Shown here piece after piece: positions 1 to 6,987 of a stretch of 34,430 nt of DNA. A model generated the notes under the pieces. It saw nothing but the letters and a program-made list of their open reading frames with translations, did not search any database and was not told the DNA's origin. The stretch is from positions 1-34,430 of IMG/VR virus record IMGVR_UViG_3300032242_000420; one strand, 5' to 3'. This DNA comes from a virus. Within the stretch, counting starts at the first letter, position 1; each line of letters opens with the position of its first letter. The translations under genes and the position numbers were made by a program.

Positions 1-2
1 AT

Positions 3-203
3 CGTTGGAAGTATTGGGATGCACTTAAAAAAGTTCGTAGTGAATTCATGGAAAACAAAACTAATTTTGACGCATATGATTTTGAAGATTACCTTGAAAA
101 GAAGTATGGGGTAAAGATGAATATAGTAAACGGTAACATTACTGATGGGTACGAAGTAGTAGATGAAAAACTCTACTTGGTATTTTTATTGAAATGGGGA
201 TAA
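3..203 (+). CDS. Hypothetical protein, 5' end outside window
   Basis: An open frame enters from the left edge and ends at TAA 201-203, leaving 66 visible residues. The visible part is charged and rich in aromatic residues (start RWKYWDALKK, end VFLLKWG). The frame is unbroken and the next gene starts one base after its stop, which supports it being coding. No motif is recognised. It belongs to the same run of small phage genes as the two that follow. Function unknown. Confidence 0.6.
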   Translation, partial: RWKYWDALKKVRSEFMENKTNFDAYDFEDYLEKKYGVKMNIVNGNITDGYEVVDEKLYLVFLLKWG

Positions 204-204
204 T

Positions 205-477
205 ATGGCAATAAAATACACAGAATGTTTTCATCCAGCATGGCCCAGTGCCTCAGTCTCTTTATGTAGGGATAACAAATATAAATTAGGACACAAAACA
301 GTCTATCAAAGAGATTGTAGATATCACAAAGAAGATCCAACTATCATTGTAAAATGGATGATAAGAAATTTTGGTGAAAGACACCAAGGTTGGGACTTCT
401 CCTTAGCTGGAGGATGTGTTACAATAGAGTTGTGGGATGATAAATTTATAACAATGTATGAAATGTGGCAAATGTAA
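205..477 (+). CDS. Small hypothetical phage protein
   Basis: A 90-residue protein starting one base after the previous stop; its own stop TAA (475-477) overlaps the ATG of the exonuclease gene. This tight packing is typical of a phage operon and is the main support for the call. The protein has several Cys and His residues (C8, C21 and a C-x-x-H near residue 38), but they do not form a clear zinc motif. No transmembrane segment is seen. Not recognised; possibly an early accessory protein co-expressed with the exonuclease. Confidence 0.65.
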   Translation: MAIKYTECFHPAWPSASVSLCRDNKYKLGHKTVYQRDCRYHKEDPTIIVKWMIRNFGERHQGWDFSLAGGCVTIELWDDKFITMYEMWQM

Positions 478-1025
478 TGGCAAATGATATAATGATTGAC
501 TTAGAGACACTTGACACAAGTCCATACTGTGTTATACTAACTATAGGTGCAGTTAGATTTGATCCTAAAGGTAGTGGTGTAGTAGAACGATTAGAATTAC
601 GCCCTACGATTGAAGAACAAACTGAACAATTTGATAGGATAATTGATGACAGTACGATTGAATGGTGGTCAAGACAAAACCCTGCAGCCCTTGAAGAAGC
701 AATGGGGGATGCGGGACGTATCTCATTTAGTGAATGTATGGAAGCCCTTTATAAGTTTTGTTGGAATCGTAGGGCTGTGTGGTCTAATGGGGCTGCATTT
801 GATGTCGTGGCTTGCGAAACCGCATGGCGACAACTTGAAATGCGAATACCGTGGCCATTCTATACCGTACGAGATACTAGAACGTTGTATGAAGTTGCAG
901 GGGTCAAACTAAGTGATGGTGGACATTCAACTAGTCACAAAGCGGTAGAAGATGCAGAACGTCAAGCAATTGTTGTGCAAAAAGCATATCGTAAATTAAT
1001 TAGTGCAGGAGTTATTCCACCGTGA
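477..1025 (+). CDS. dexA: DEDDh 3'-5' exonuclease, T4 DexA-like
   Basis: Predicted 3'-5' exonuclease of the DnaQ superfamily, 182 residues. All four catalytic positions are visible: D8 and E10 in IDLET (ExoI), D109 in GAAFD (ExoII), and H154 with D159 in HKAVED (ExoIII, DEDDh type). The stretch STIEWWSRQNP matches the corresponding STIEWW region of T4 DexA, which acts on single-stranded DNA. A GTG at 465 would add four residues, but the ATG at 477 overlaps the upstream stop as TAATG and is preferred. Its stop overlaps the GTG of the downstream DnaE-like gene, suggesting translational coupling; an exonuclease beside a polymerase-like protein resembles the epsilon/alpha pairing of Pol III. Confidence 0.85.
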   Translation: MANDIMIDLETLDTSPYCVILTIGAVRFDPKGSGVVERLELRPTIEEQTEQFDRIIDDSTIEWWSRQNPAALEEAMGDAGRISFSECMEALYKFCWNRRAVWSNGAAFDVVACETAWRQLEMRIPWPFYTVRDTRTLYEVAGVKLSDGGHSTSHKAVEDAERQAIVVQKAYRKLISAGVIPP

Positions 1026-1606
1026 GAATAGATAGTGATATTGACATTGACTTTGGTTCAAGAGATAGATTGCTTGAACTGATTAATCACACAAGTGCGG
1101 CAATGCGTAATGTCAATCCTATTCGCAAACACGCAACTGGAGTATATGTTACTCCTATACCTTATGACCCAGTCAATGACTTTGCTAGCATTGATTATAC
1201 AGTAGCAGAAAAGCGTGGGTATTTCAAACTAGACTTATTGAATGTTCATGTCTATGAGAACGTCCGTGATGAACAACATCTTAATGAATTGATGGTTGAG
1301 CCTGAATGGAGTAAACTGAAGGATAAGTCTTTCGTTGAGAAACTGATTCACTTGAACAATCAGTTTTATAACTTAGAGAAGATGCCAGAACCTATAGATA
1401 GCATCCCAAGATTAGCAATGTTCTTGGCAGTAATTCGTCCTGGTAAAAAGCATTTGATTGGGAAATCTTGGAGTGAGATTAATAAAACTGTCTGGGATAG
1501 AGGAACTGATGGATACATATTCAAGCGTTCGCATTCTTGTGCTTACGCACAGTTAGTAGTAGTACACATGAACCTCTTATGTGAGCAGGAACACAAAGGC
1601 GTGTGA
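1022..1606 (+). CDS. Miniature DnaE-like (family C polymerase core-like) protein
   Basis: A 194-residue protein that reads like a compressed catalytic core of bacterial DNA polymerase III alpha. Landmarks in the same order as in E. coli DnaE are: DIDIDF at residues 6-11 (counterpart of D401/D403), KHATGVYVTP at 36-45 (KHAGGVVIAP in DnaE), FKLDLL at 68-73 (FDFLGL; third catalytic Asp), AVIRPGK at 136-142 (ALFRPGP), and FKRSHSCAYA at 167-176 (FNKSHSAAYA). The PHP, fingers, tau-binding and OB domains are absent, and full DnaE is about six times longer. The GTG start overlaps the exonuclease stop (GTGA), with GCAGGAG about ten bases upstream. Whether it polymerises is unknown; it could be a regulator, primer-handling factor or decoy. 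The resemblance is seen by eye, not by search. Confidence 0.7.
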   Translation: MRIDSDIDIDFGSRDRLLELINHTSAAMRNVNPIRKHATGVYVTPIPYDPVNDFASIDYTVAEKRGYFKLDLLNVHVYENVRDEQHLNELMVEPEWSKLKDKSFVEKLIHLNNQFYNLEKMPEPIDSIPRLAMFLAVIRPGKKHLIGKSWSEINKTVWDRGTDGYIFKRSHSCAYAQLVVVHMNLLCEQEHKGV

Positions 1607-1619
1607 TTTTTTGAATAGG

Positions 1620-1627
1620 CATAAATA
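1620..1627 (+). promoter_or_regulatory. Late-type promoter motif, HNH gene
   Basis: CATAAATA, six bases before ATG 1633, no Shine-Dalgarno. Similar to T4 late TATAAATA. Confidence 0.6.
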
Positions 1628-1632
1628 ATATT

Positions 1633-2289
1633 ATGCCTGCACCAAAAGACTATATAAAAATTCAATATCCTAGAAAATGTAATCATTGTGATTACATTTC
1701 TAATAATCCACAGATGTGGCATTATCATAATAAAACACATGACCCTATTCCCGACGGACAACTGTGTGATCAAGGGTGCGGACAACCTGCTCTTTTCAGA
1801 AACACTGGCGGAAAATATTCGTGTTGTTCTACTACCTATCAATGTGAGTCATATATTAAAAAACATTCTGATAAAGTGAAACAACAGTGGAGCAGGCCCG
1901 AAGCAATTGAGCGTAAAGAACAAACCAAAGCAATACTATTGAAAACAGCATGTACACCTGAAGCAGTTAATAAAATGAAAGAAACCAAAAGAAAAAAATC
2001 AGGTCTATTAACACCAGAAGATGCTAAAAATTTTAGACACTATGCTAGATCAATACGACAGCGGGCACAGATGTGGGCTACTGATAATGGATATAAATTG
2101 GGGCATCAAACTTACCATGTAGATCATAAGTTAAGCATACTTGATGCGTGGAAGTTAAATCTACCAGCTGAGATTGTAAATCATCCAGCAAATTTACAAG
2201 TGATAGAAGCAAAAAGAAATAGTAGTAAGGGAAGTAATAGTAGTATTACTGTTGAACAGTTATACGAAATGATTAAGGCATTCTCTTGA
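1633..2289 (+). CDS. HNH homing-type endonuclease with N-terminal zinc finger
   Basis: A 218-residue putative HNH endonuclease, probably a free-standing homing enzyme. The C-terminal half carries YHVDHKLSI (H162, D164, H165), HPANLQVI (N187) and NSSKG (N196, K199), the pattern of phage HNH enzymes. The N-terminus has a C2H2-like finger (C16, C19, H30, H36) and further Cys around residues 45-71, likely for DNA binding. The middle is Lys/Arg-rich and helical. The ATG lies exactly six bases after a late-promoter-like CATAAATA and has no Shine-Dalgarno. Its 3' end overlaps the convergent gene by 17 bases. Such genes are usually mobile insertions between host-phage genes. Confidence 0.8.
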   Translation: MPAPKDYIKIQYPRKCNHCDYISNNPQMWHYHNKTHDPIPDGQLCDQGCGQPALFRNTGGKYSCCSTTYQCESYIKKHSDKVKQQWSRPEAIERKEQTKAILLKTACTPEAVNKMKETKRKKSGLLTPEDAKNFRHYARSIRQRAQMWATDNGYKLGHQTYHVDHKLSILDAWKLNLPAEIVNHPANLQVIEAKRNSSKGSNSSITVEQLYEMIKAFS

Positions 2290-2653
2290 CGAGGGTGATG
2301 CTACGGCGTTTGCTTCTACGTTTACTTAATTCATTCATACTACAAGTAGGGCCATGAACCACTACTAGACTTTTATTATTAAAAGTCCTGAGATATGGTT
2401 TAAAGGGTAACCAATCATCCTTTAAGAATAGATTGATGGGTATTAATCTATTACTTTCCCACCACCAAACTTCTCCTAGTTCTAAGAACTTTTCTTTGAT
2501 ATTGCTATCTGCTATAGCACCGTAATCATATATAGTGGTAACCATATCATCACGATTTTGAACAATTCCAACATAATCTTGGTTGGCATATGAACATACT
2601 GTGATGAACGGATGATTTTCTGTCAGTCTTTTGAAAAATTCGTTTTGGATCAT
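2273..2653 (-). CDS. Conserved hypothetical phage protein
   Basis: A 126-residue protein encoded on the minus strand between two plus-strand genes. Its centre contains GEVWWWESNR followed by PINLF and LPFKPY, and it ends in a basic tail (SKRRSKRRSITLVKR). I recall the pattern of W-rich centre plus basic RRS tail from other T4-like environmental phages, where it has no assigned function. The basic tail suggests nucleic acid contact, but this is inference. A GATAAATA motif on the minus strand (2678-2671) lies 18 bases upstream of the ATG, implying late expression. No Shine-Dalgarno is evident. Confidence 0.7.
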   Translation of the reverse strand: MIQNEFFKRLTENHPFITVCSYANQDYVGIVQNRDDMVTTIYDYGAIADSNIKEKFLELGEVWWWESNRLIPINLFLKDDWLPFKPYLRTFNNKSLVVVHGPTCSMNELSKRRSKRRSITLVKRMP

Positions 2654-2670
2654 TATTTTAGTTAACAGTT

Positions 2671-2678
2671 TATTTATC
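2671..2678 (-). promoter_or_regulatory. Late-type promoter motif, minus-strand unknown gene
   Basis: GATAAATA on the minus strand, 18 bases before the ATG at 2653; back to back with the plus-strand motif at 2712. Confidence 0.6.
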
Positions 2679-2711
2679 GGGTAACCAAAGTTATTTAAAT
2701 TAATATATTAT

Positions 2712-2719
2712 ACTAAATA
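2712..2719 (+). promoter_or_regulatory. Late-type promoter motif, structural gene at 2818
   Basis: ACTAAATA in the divergent intergenic region; the same variant recurs before the small terminase gene. Leader to ATG 2818 would be about 90 bases. Confidence 0.5.
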
Positions 2720-2807
2720 CGTTATAGGAGCCTACATTTGTGTATTCAACATCAGTTTTTTATTACGTCCAGCGCAACATTGTTGTGTTATTGTCAGGCT
2801 ATTCACC

Positions 2808-2813
2808 AAGGAG
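2808..2813 (+). promoter_or_regulatory. Ribosome binding site that decides the start at 2818
   Basis: AAGGAG, four bases before ATG 2818. It is the reason for choosing this start over GTG 2740, which also has an ATAGGAG (2724-2730). Confidence 0.55.
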
Positions 2814-2817
2814 ATAT

Positions 2818-3504
2818 ATGCCAGTTTATGCTAAGCCATTAACCTTACACAAGGGCGTGGATAATCAAATCCAGTTTCAATTTTTGAACCAAGAGCAAAA
2901 ACCCATAGATATTACCGGGAAAGATATTACTTGCCGTATATTAAATTACATGGGTAATGAAATATTGATACAGAAATCGTTAACATTGCAATTTGCTGCT
3001 ACAGGAATTTGTGCGTTGATATTAAATGCCGCGGACCTTGAGAATATTGAGGCTCAGAAATGCTATTACACACTAGAAATCCCAGTCAATGACTTTGACT
3101 TCCCAGTATTTGTAGACCAAAATGCAGGCGCTCGTGGTGTAATGAATATCGTTAATAGTGTATTACCTAACTTTGTTCCATCATACAATATCACAATACC
3201 AACCGGACAAGCATTCCCCAATAGTCCTAATGCAAATGGAAGTAGTCTTACATATTTCTCAAGCGTGTTAAGTACCAATAACAACCCAATACTAACCATT
3301 CAAACGGAATATATTGATTTCTACGGAAACACTACCATTCAAGGTAGCAGTATCGTAGATGGAGATTGGTATGATATCACAACTACAGAAGAAGTATCCA
3401 ATGTTACTCAAACAGTTGGTTATGTTATTCAAGGGTTTCATCCTTATATAAGAATGGGATTTACTAGTAATGCGGGTGCAGTGGCTAATATATTGACCAG
3501 ATAA
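2818..3504 (+). CDS. Probable virion structural protein (beta-rich)
   Basis: A 228-residue protein, Asn/Thr/Ile-rich and predicted to be mainly beta. The N-terminus (MPVYAKPLTLHKG, then FQFLNQEQKPIDI) resembles small immunoglobulin-like phage proteins attached to baseplates or fibres. The frame is open back to a GTG at 2740 with ATAGGAG upstream, which would add 26 residues. I prefer ATG 2818, because AAGGAG lies four bases before it and the added residues look unlike a protein N-terminus. A late-type motif ACTAAATA (2712-2719) precedes it, leaving a leader of roughly 90 bases. The role is inferred from composition and promoter class, not from a known family. Confidence 0.6.
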   Translation: MPVYAKPLTLHKGVDNQIQFQFLNQEQKPIDITGKDITCRILNYMGNEILIQKSLTLQFAATGICALILNAADLENIEAQKCYYTLEIPVNDFDFPVFVDQNAGARGVMNIVNSVLPNFVPSYNITIPTGQAFPNSPNANGSSLTYFSSVLSTNNNPILTIQTEYIDFYGNTTIQGSSIVDGDWYDITTTEEVSNVTQTVGYVIQGFHPYIRMGFTSNAGAVANILTR

Positions 3505-3505
3505 T

Positions 3506-3534
3506 TTGCTTTAGTGTTTCTATTGTGTTACAAT
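3506..3534 (+). promoter_or_regulatory. Sigma70-like early promoter of primase
   Basis: TTGCTT (3506-3511), 17 bases, TACAAT (3529-3534). The predicted start site falls on the A of ATG 3541. Confidence 0.7.
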
Positions 3535-3540
3535 CAATAG

Positions 3541-4515
3541 ATGTTTGATATCCTGTCTATATTACCTGGTAAAAAGAAACAAACAAGTTCAGGTTGGACT
3601 AGCTTTAACGCTGTTTGTTGTACCCACTTTGGCCACAGACAGGACAAAAGAATGCGCGGCGGCATCAAGTTTGATGGAAACAACTGGAGTATGCATTGTT
3701 TCAATTGTGGGTTCAAGTGTAATTTTGTACTTGGCCGTTCTATCAGTACTAAAACTCGCAATCTATTAGTATGGTGTGGTGTTGATGACCAGCAAGTTAA
3801 AAGATGGAGTTTAGAAAGTCTACAACAAAAAGACTTGATAGACTTTACTCAGCCAAAGAAACAAAAGATAAAAATCAAGTTCAACGACCACACTCTACCC
3901 GAAGGTGAGATTGTAGATAGTAATAACCCATTACACAAAGTATATGTAGAATATCTGCAACGTAGGAAGATAGATAGTAGTGAATATCCTTTCTTAATCA
4001 CTCCGAACGAGCCTGGCAGAATGAGTAACAGGGTAATCATACCCTACACATATAAGAATAAGATTGTAGGACATACAAGCAGATTCTTAGATAACAAAAT
4101 TCCAAAGTACATCAATGAACAACAGCCTGGTTATGTATTCAATATTGATATGCAAAAATCAGAATGGAGTGTATGTATTGTAACAGAGGGTATATTTGAT
4201 GCACTAAGTATTGATGGTGTAGCACTGATGCACAATGACATTAGTACTGACCAAGCACTATTGCTTAGTACATTAAACAAGCAACTTATACTAGTTCCAG
4301 ATAGAGATAGTACAGGATTGAGTTTGTGCGATAAAGCATTAGAATTGGGATATAGTGTAAGTCTACCCGATTGGGATGATGATGTAAAAGATGTGAATGA
4401 CGCTGTAGTTAAGTATGGTAAACTACCTACCCTATTAAGTATACTACAATGTGCAACAAATAGTAAAATCAAAATAGAAATGAGAAGGAAGAAAATTGCC
4501 AAAGCAGGAAACTAA
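3541..4515 (+). CDS. 61: DNA primase, T4 gp61-like (DnaG-type)
   Basis: DnaG-type primase of 324 residues that would make RNA primers for lagging-strand synthesis with the adjacent helicase. The N-terminal zinc-binding region has C26/C27, H29, C53, C56 and C60. The TOPRIM domain is visible as TEGIFDA (E216), PDRDSTG (D254, D256) and DWDDDVKDVND (about 278-287). Length is close to the T4 protein. A sigma70-like promoter (TTGCTT-17-TACAAT) ends seven bases before the ATG and there is no Shine-Dalgarno, so the mRNA may start at the ATG. The helicase gene begins inside its 3' end, as expected for a primosome pair. Confidence 0.9.
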   Translation: MFDILSILPGKKKQTSSGWTSFNAVCCTHFGHRQDKRMRGGIKFDGNNWSMHCFNCGFKCNFVLGRSISTKTRNLLVWCGVDDQQVKRWSLESLQQKDLIDFTQPKKQKIKIKFNDHTLPEGEIVDSNNPLHKVYVEYLQRRKIDSSEYPFLITPNEPGRMSNRVIIPYTYKNKIVGHTSRFLDNKIPKYINEQQPGYVFNIDMQKSEWSVCIVTEGIFDALSIDGVALMHNDISTDQALLLSTLNKQLILVPDRDSTGLSLCDKALELGYSVSLPDWDDDVKDVNDAVVKYGKLPTLLSILQCATNSKIKIEMRRKKIAKAGN

Positions 4516-5938
4516 AAAGCAACTAGATTATACCACTGATGTTCAGAAATTATTTCTGAGGATGATGGTTACAAATGCAGAGTTGTATACCCGTGTTATG
4601 AATATTATGAACAGCGAAAACTTTGAGCGTTCATTGCGCCCAGTAGCGGAATTGTTCAAAACTCATACTGACAAGTATAGAGTATTGCCAGATACAACAC
4701 AAATCAAAGCAACAACTGGTATTGATATTGAACCTATTCCAGAATTGAACGATGGTCATTATGAATGGTTCTTTGATGAATTTGAATCATTTACTAAACG
4801 ACAAGAACTAGAACGTGCGATTCTTAAAGCAGCAGACTTGCTTGAGAAGGGTGAGTTTGAGCCAGTTGAATCACTAATCAAAAAAGCAGTACAGATTAGT
4901 TTACAGAAAGACATGGGCACAGATTACTTTGCTGATCCTAAAGGTCGTATCAACAAATACTTTAACAGTGGTGGACAAGTATCTACTGGCTGGCCCCAGA
5001 TGGATAAACTATTGTATGGTGGATTCAGTCGCGGTGAATTGAATATCTTTGCAGGTGGTAGTGGTTCAGGTAAGTCATTGGTGATGATGAACATTGCACT
5101 AAGTTGGTTGCAGATGGGATTGAGTGGTGCATACATCACATTAGAATTGAGTGAAGAATTAACAAGTTTGCGTACTGATGCGATGTTGACCATGATGGGT
5201 ACAAAAGCGATTCGCAAAGACATTGACACAACTGAACTTAGAGTTAAGATGGCAGGTAAGAAGTCTGGTAAGTATCGTGTTAAAGCATTGCCAGCACAAA
5301 GTAATGTAAACGATATTCGTGCTTACTTGAAAGAAGTACAGATACAGACTGGTATTAAGATTGACTTTGTTATGGTCGATTACTTAGACTTGGTTATGCC
5401 AGTAAGTGTTAAAGTCAATCCAAACGACCAGTTTATCAAAGACAAGTATGTTGCTGAGGAATTGCGTAATCTTGCGAAGGAACTTGGAATACTATTAGTA
5501 ACAGCAAGTCAATTGAATCGTACTGCGGTTGACGAGATTGAGTTTGACCATAGTCATATTGCAGGTGGTATCAGTAAGATTAACACAGCAGATAATGTGT
5601 TTGGTATCTTCACAAGTCGTAGTATGCGTGAGCGTGGTAAGTATCAAATTCAATGTATGAAAAGTCGTAGTTCAACAGGTGTAGGTCAAAAGATTGACTT
5701 AGAATATGATGTTGAGACTATGCGTATCAGCGATCCAGGCATTGACGGTGAACAGAGTTATACTCCAAAGCCAAGCGCAAATGACATTATGAGTACATTA
5801 AAGCCACAGTCTACTTTAAACGATTATACTGTTGACCAAACTACAGGTGAAATAACAATCGAACCATTGACTAAGACTGTATATGCTGATGTTCAAGGTT
5901 CAAAGTTGAAGTCTTTATTAAACTCATTGAAAAAGTAA
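4496..5938 (+). CDS. 41: Replicative DNA helicase, T4 gp41-like (DnaB family)
   Basis: A 480-residue hexameric DnaB-type helicase that unwinds DNA 5'-3' at the fork. The Walker A motif GGSGSGKS lies at residues 187-194 and the Walker B strand FVMVDYLDLV near residue 295. A helicase loop with TASQLNR follows near 341, then an arginine-bearing KSRSS segment near 388. The N-terminal helical domain (residues 10-135) matches the gp41 arrangement. The longest frame starts with TTG 4496, 20 bases inside the primase gene, with AGAAGGAAG just upstream; the next Met is residue 23. I keep the TTG because of the ribosome site, but the start is not certain. It would form the primosome with the upstream primase. 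Confidence 0.92.
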   Translation: MPKQETKKQLDYTTDVQKLFLRMMVTNAELYTRVMNIMNSENFERSLRPVAELFKTHTDKYRVLPDTTQIKATTGIDIEPIPELNDGHYEWFFDEFESFTKRQELERAILKAADLLEKGEFEPVESLIKKAVQISLQKDMGTDYFADPKGRINKYFNSGGQVSTGWPQMDKLLYGGFSRGELNIFAGGSGSGKSLVMMNIALSWLQMGLSGAYITLELSEELTSLRTDAMLTMMGTKAIRKDIDTTELRVKMAGKKSGKYRVKALPAQSNVNDIRAYLKEVQIQTGIKIDFVMVDYLDLVMPVSVKVNPNDQFIKDKYVAEELRNLAKELGILLVTASQLNRTAVDEIEFDHSHIAGGISKINTADNVFGIFTSRSMRERGKYQIQCMKSRSSTGVGQKIDLEYDVETMRISDPGIDGEQSYTPKPSANDIMSTLKPQSTLNDYTVDQTTGEITIEPLTKTVYADVQGSKLKSLLNSLKK

Positions 5939-5939
5939 G

Positions 5940-6725
5940 ATGTATGATCCTTACATTATTGCTTTTGCAAGCGGGACCTCAGGTAGATTTATTTCATATA
6001 TTGTTCGTAGCATATTGAGTAATAATGCAGAAGATTTTTTAATTACAGAACAAAATTCAGCGCATTTATATAAATCTAATTTTGGGACTATATTTAATAA
6101 TACATCTGTAAATGCGGATGAAATTTATGAAAAAATTGATTTTAATTTTGATGAACCCATTAAAATTTTAACTTCACATACTTTTCCCCAGATTGATATT
6201 ATTAACAAAAGATTCTCAAAAACAAAGATAATAGTTATTACATATGAAATGTCAGATTTATTAGAGATAGCAGGAAATAATTTTTTTAAAAATGCATTGG
6301 GTGATAATCACATTTCAGAAGTTGTTGACAATTCTAGTCGTATATTAGAAAGCATGATTGAAAAAATCTTTTTAAGAAAGATACCAAAAGAAAATCTTAC
6401 TCAGAGACAAGTGCAACAGATTATAGAGACCATGCGGGGTTGGGCGATTAAAAATATTTCTTTACGATTTGAAGATGGGTTATTTTATAGGCCAAATGTA
6501 GATATATTGTATGAGCATTTATTGATATTACCCTATAATGAAATCTATGATAAAACCAAAACAGGCGAGTATATAGGGTTACAAAAACTAGAAGATTTCA
6601 TGGGATTCAGGGCCAATGATATTACACGTAAAAATTATGAAAAATACGTTAAGGGACAAGAGAATTTAATATCTACCAAAATGCCCTGGATATTAAAGAA
6701 TGATATAGAAAACTCCAATAACTGA
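5940..6725 (+). CDS. Hypothetical protein, possibly P-loop/sulfotransferase-like
   Basis: A 261-residue protein starting two bases after the helicase stop. Its N-terminus, IIAFASGTSGRFIS (residues 6-19), resembles a nucleotide- or PAPS-binding loop, and KIIVITYEMSD near residue 100 could be the second core strand. These are the only hints of a sulfotransferase or kinase-like fold, and I regard that as weak. The gene is markedly richer in A/T and in Asn, Ile and Lys codons than the primase and helicase before it, suggesting separate acquisition. It shares the replication transcript by position but has no evident replication role. Confidence 0.6.
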   Translation: MYDPYIIAFASGTSGRFISYIVRSILSNNAEDFLITEQNSAHLYKSNFGTIFNNTSVNADEIYEKIDFNFDEPIKILTSHTFPQIDIINKRFSKTKIIVITYEMSDLLEIAGNNFFKNALGDNHISEVVDNSSRILESMIEKIFLRKIPKENLTQRQVQQIIETMRGWAIKNISLRFEDGLFYRPNVDILYEHLLILPYNEIYDKTKTGEYIGLQKLEDFMGFRANDITRKNYEKYVKGQENLISTKMPWILKNDIENSNN

Positions 6726-6731
6726 TAAATA
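6724..6731 (+). promoter_or_regulatory. Late-type promoter motif
   Basis: GATAAATA, 17 bases before ATG 6748; TAGGAT ribosome site follows. It overlaps the end of the preceding gene's stop region. Confidence 0.65.
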
Positions 6732-6747
6732 CAAGTAGGATAATTAT

Positions 6748-6987
6748 ATGCAAAAACAAACCCGATCCCTCTTGCAGGAATTAGAAGCACTTGGTAATAA
6801 CCGTGACACTACCCACATTATTGAGAGTAGGGCTCATAATATCATCACTAGTGCTATTAATTTACTTGAGTTAATTAATAAGCATTACCCTGAGGAACAG
6901 GCTCAGATATTAGAGCGTAAGTTATTAAGTGCTATTAAGAGCAAAGATCAGCAGAGATTTTCCAAATCATTGAGGAAAAAACCGTGA
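6748..6987 (+). CDS. Small helical hypothetical protein
   Basis: A 79-residue, all-helical-looking protein with a basic C-terminus (RFSKSLRKKP). A GATAAATA late-type motif ends 17 bases before the ATG and TAGGAT lies between them, so it probably opens a late transcript. Its stop TGA overlaps the GTG of the next gene (GTGA), pointing to coupled translation with that Ala/Gln-rich protein. Similar small proteins occur in T4-like environmental phages. The function is not known; a role with the downstream virion-type protein is inferred only from coupling. Confidence 0.65.
   Translation: MQKQTRSLLQELEALGNNRDTTHIIESRAHNIITSAINLLELINKHYPEEQAQILERKLLSAIKSKDQQRFSKSLRKKP

Noticed and set aside
643-912. 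Alternative frame inside the exonuclease gene
   Set aside because: The exonuclease frame carries all catalytic residues; the alternative has no motif or upstream signal.
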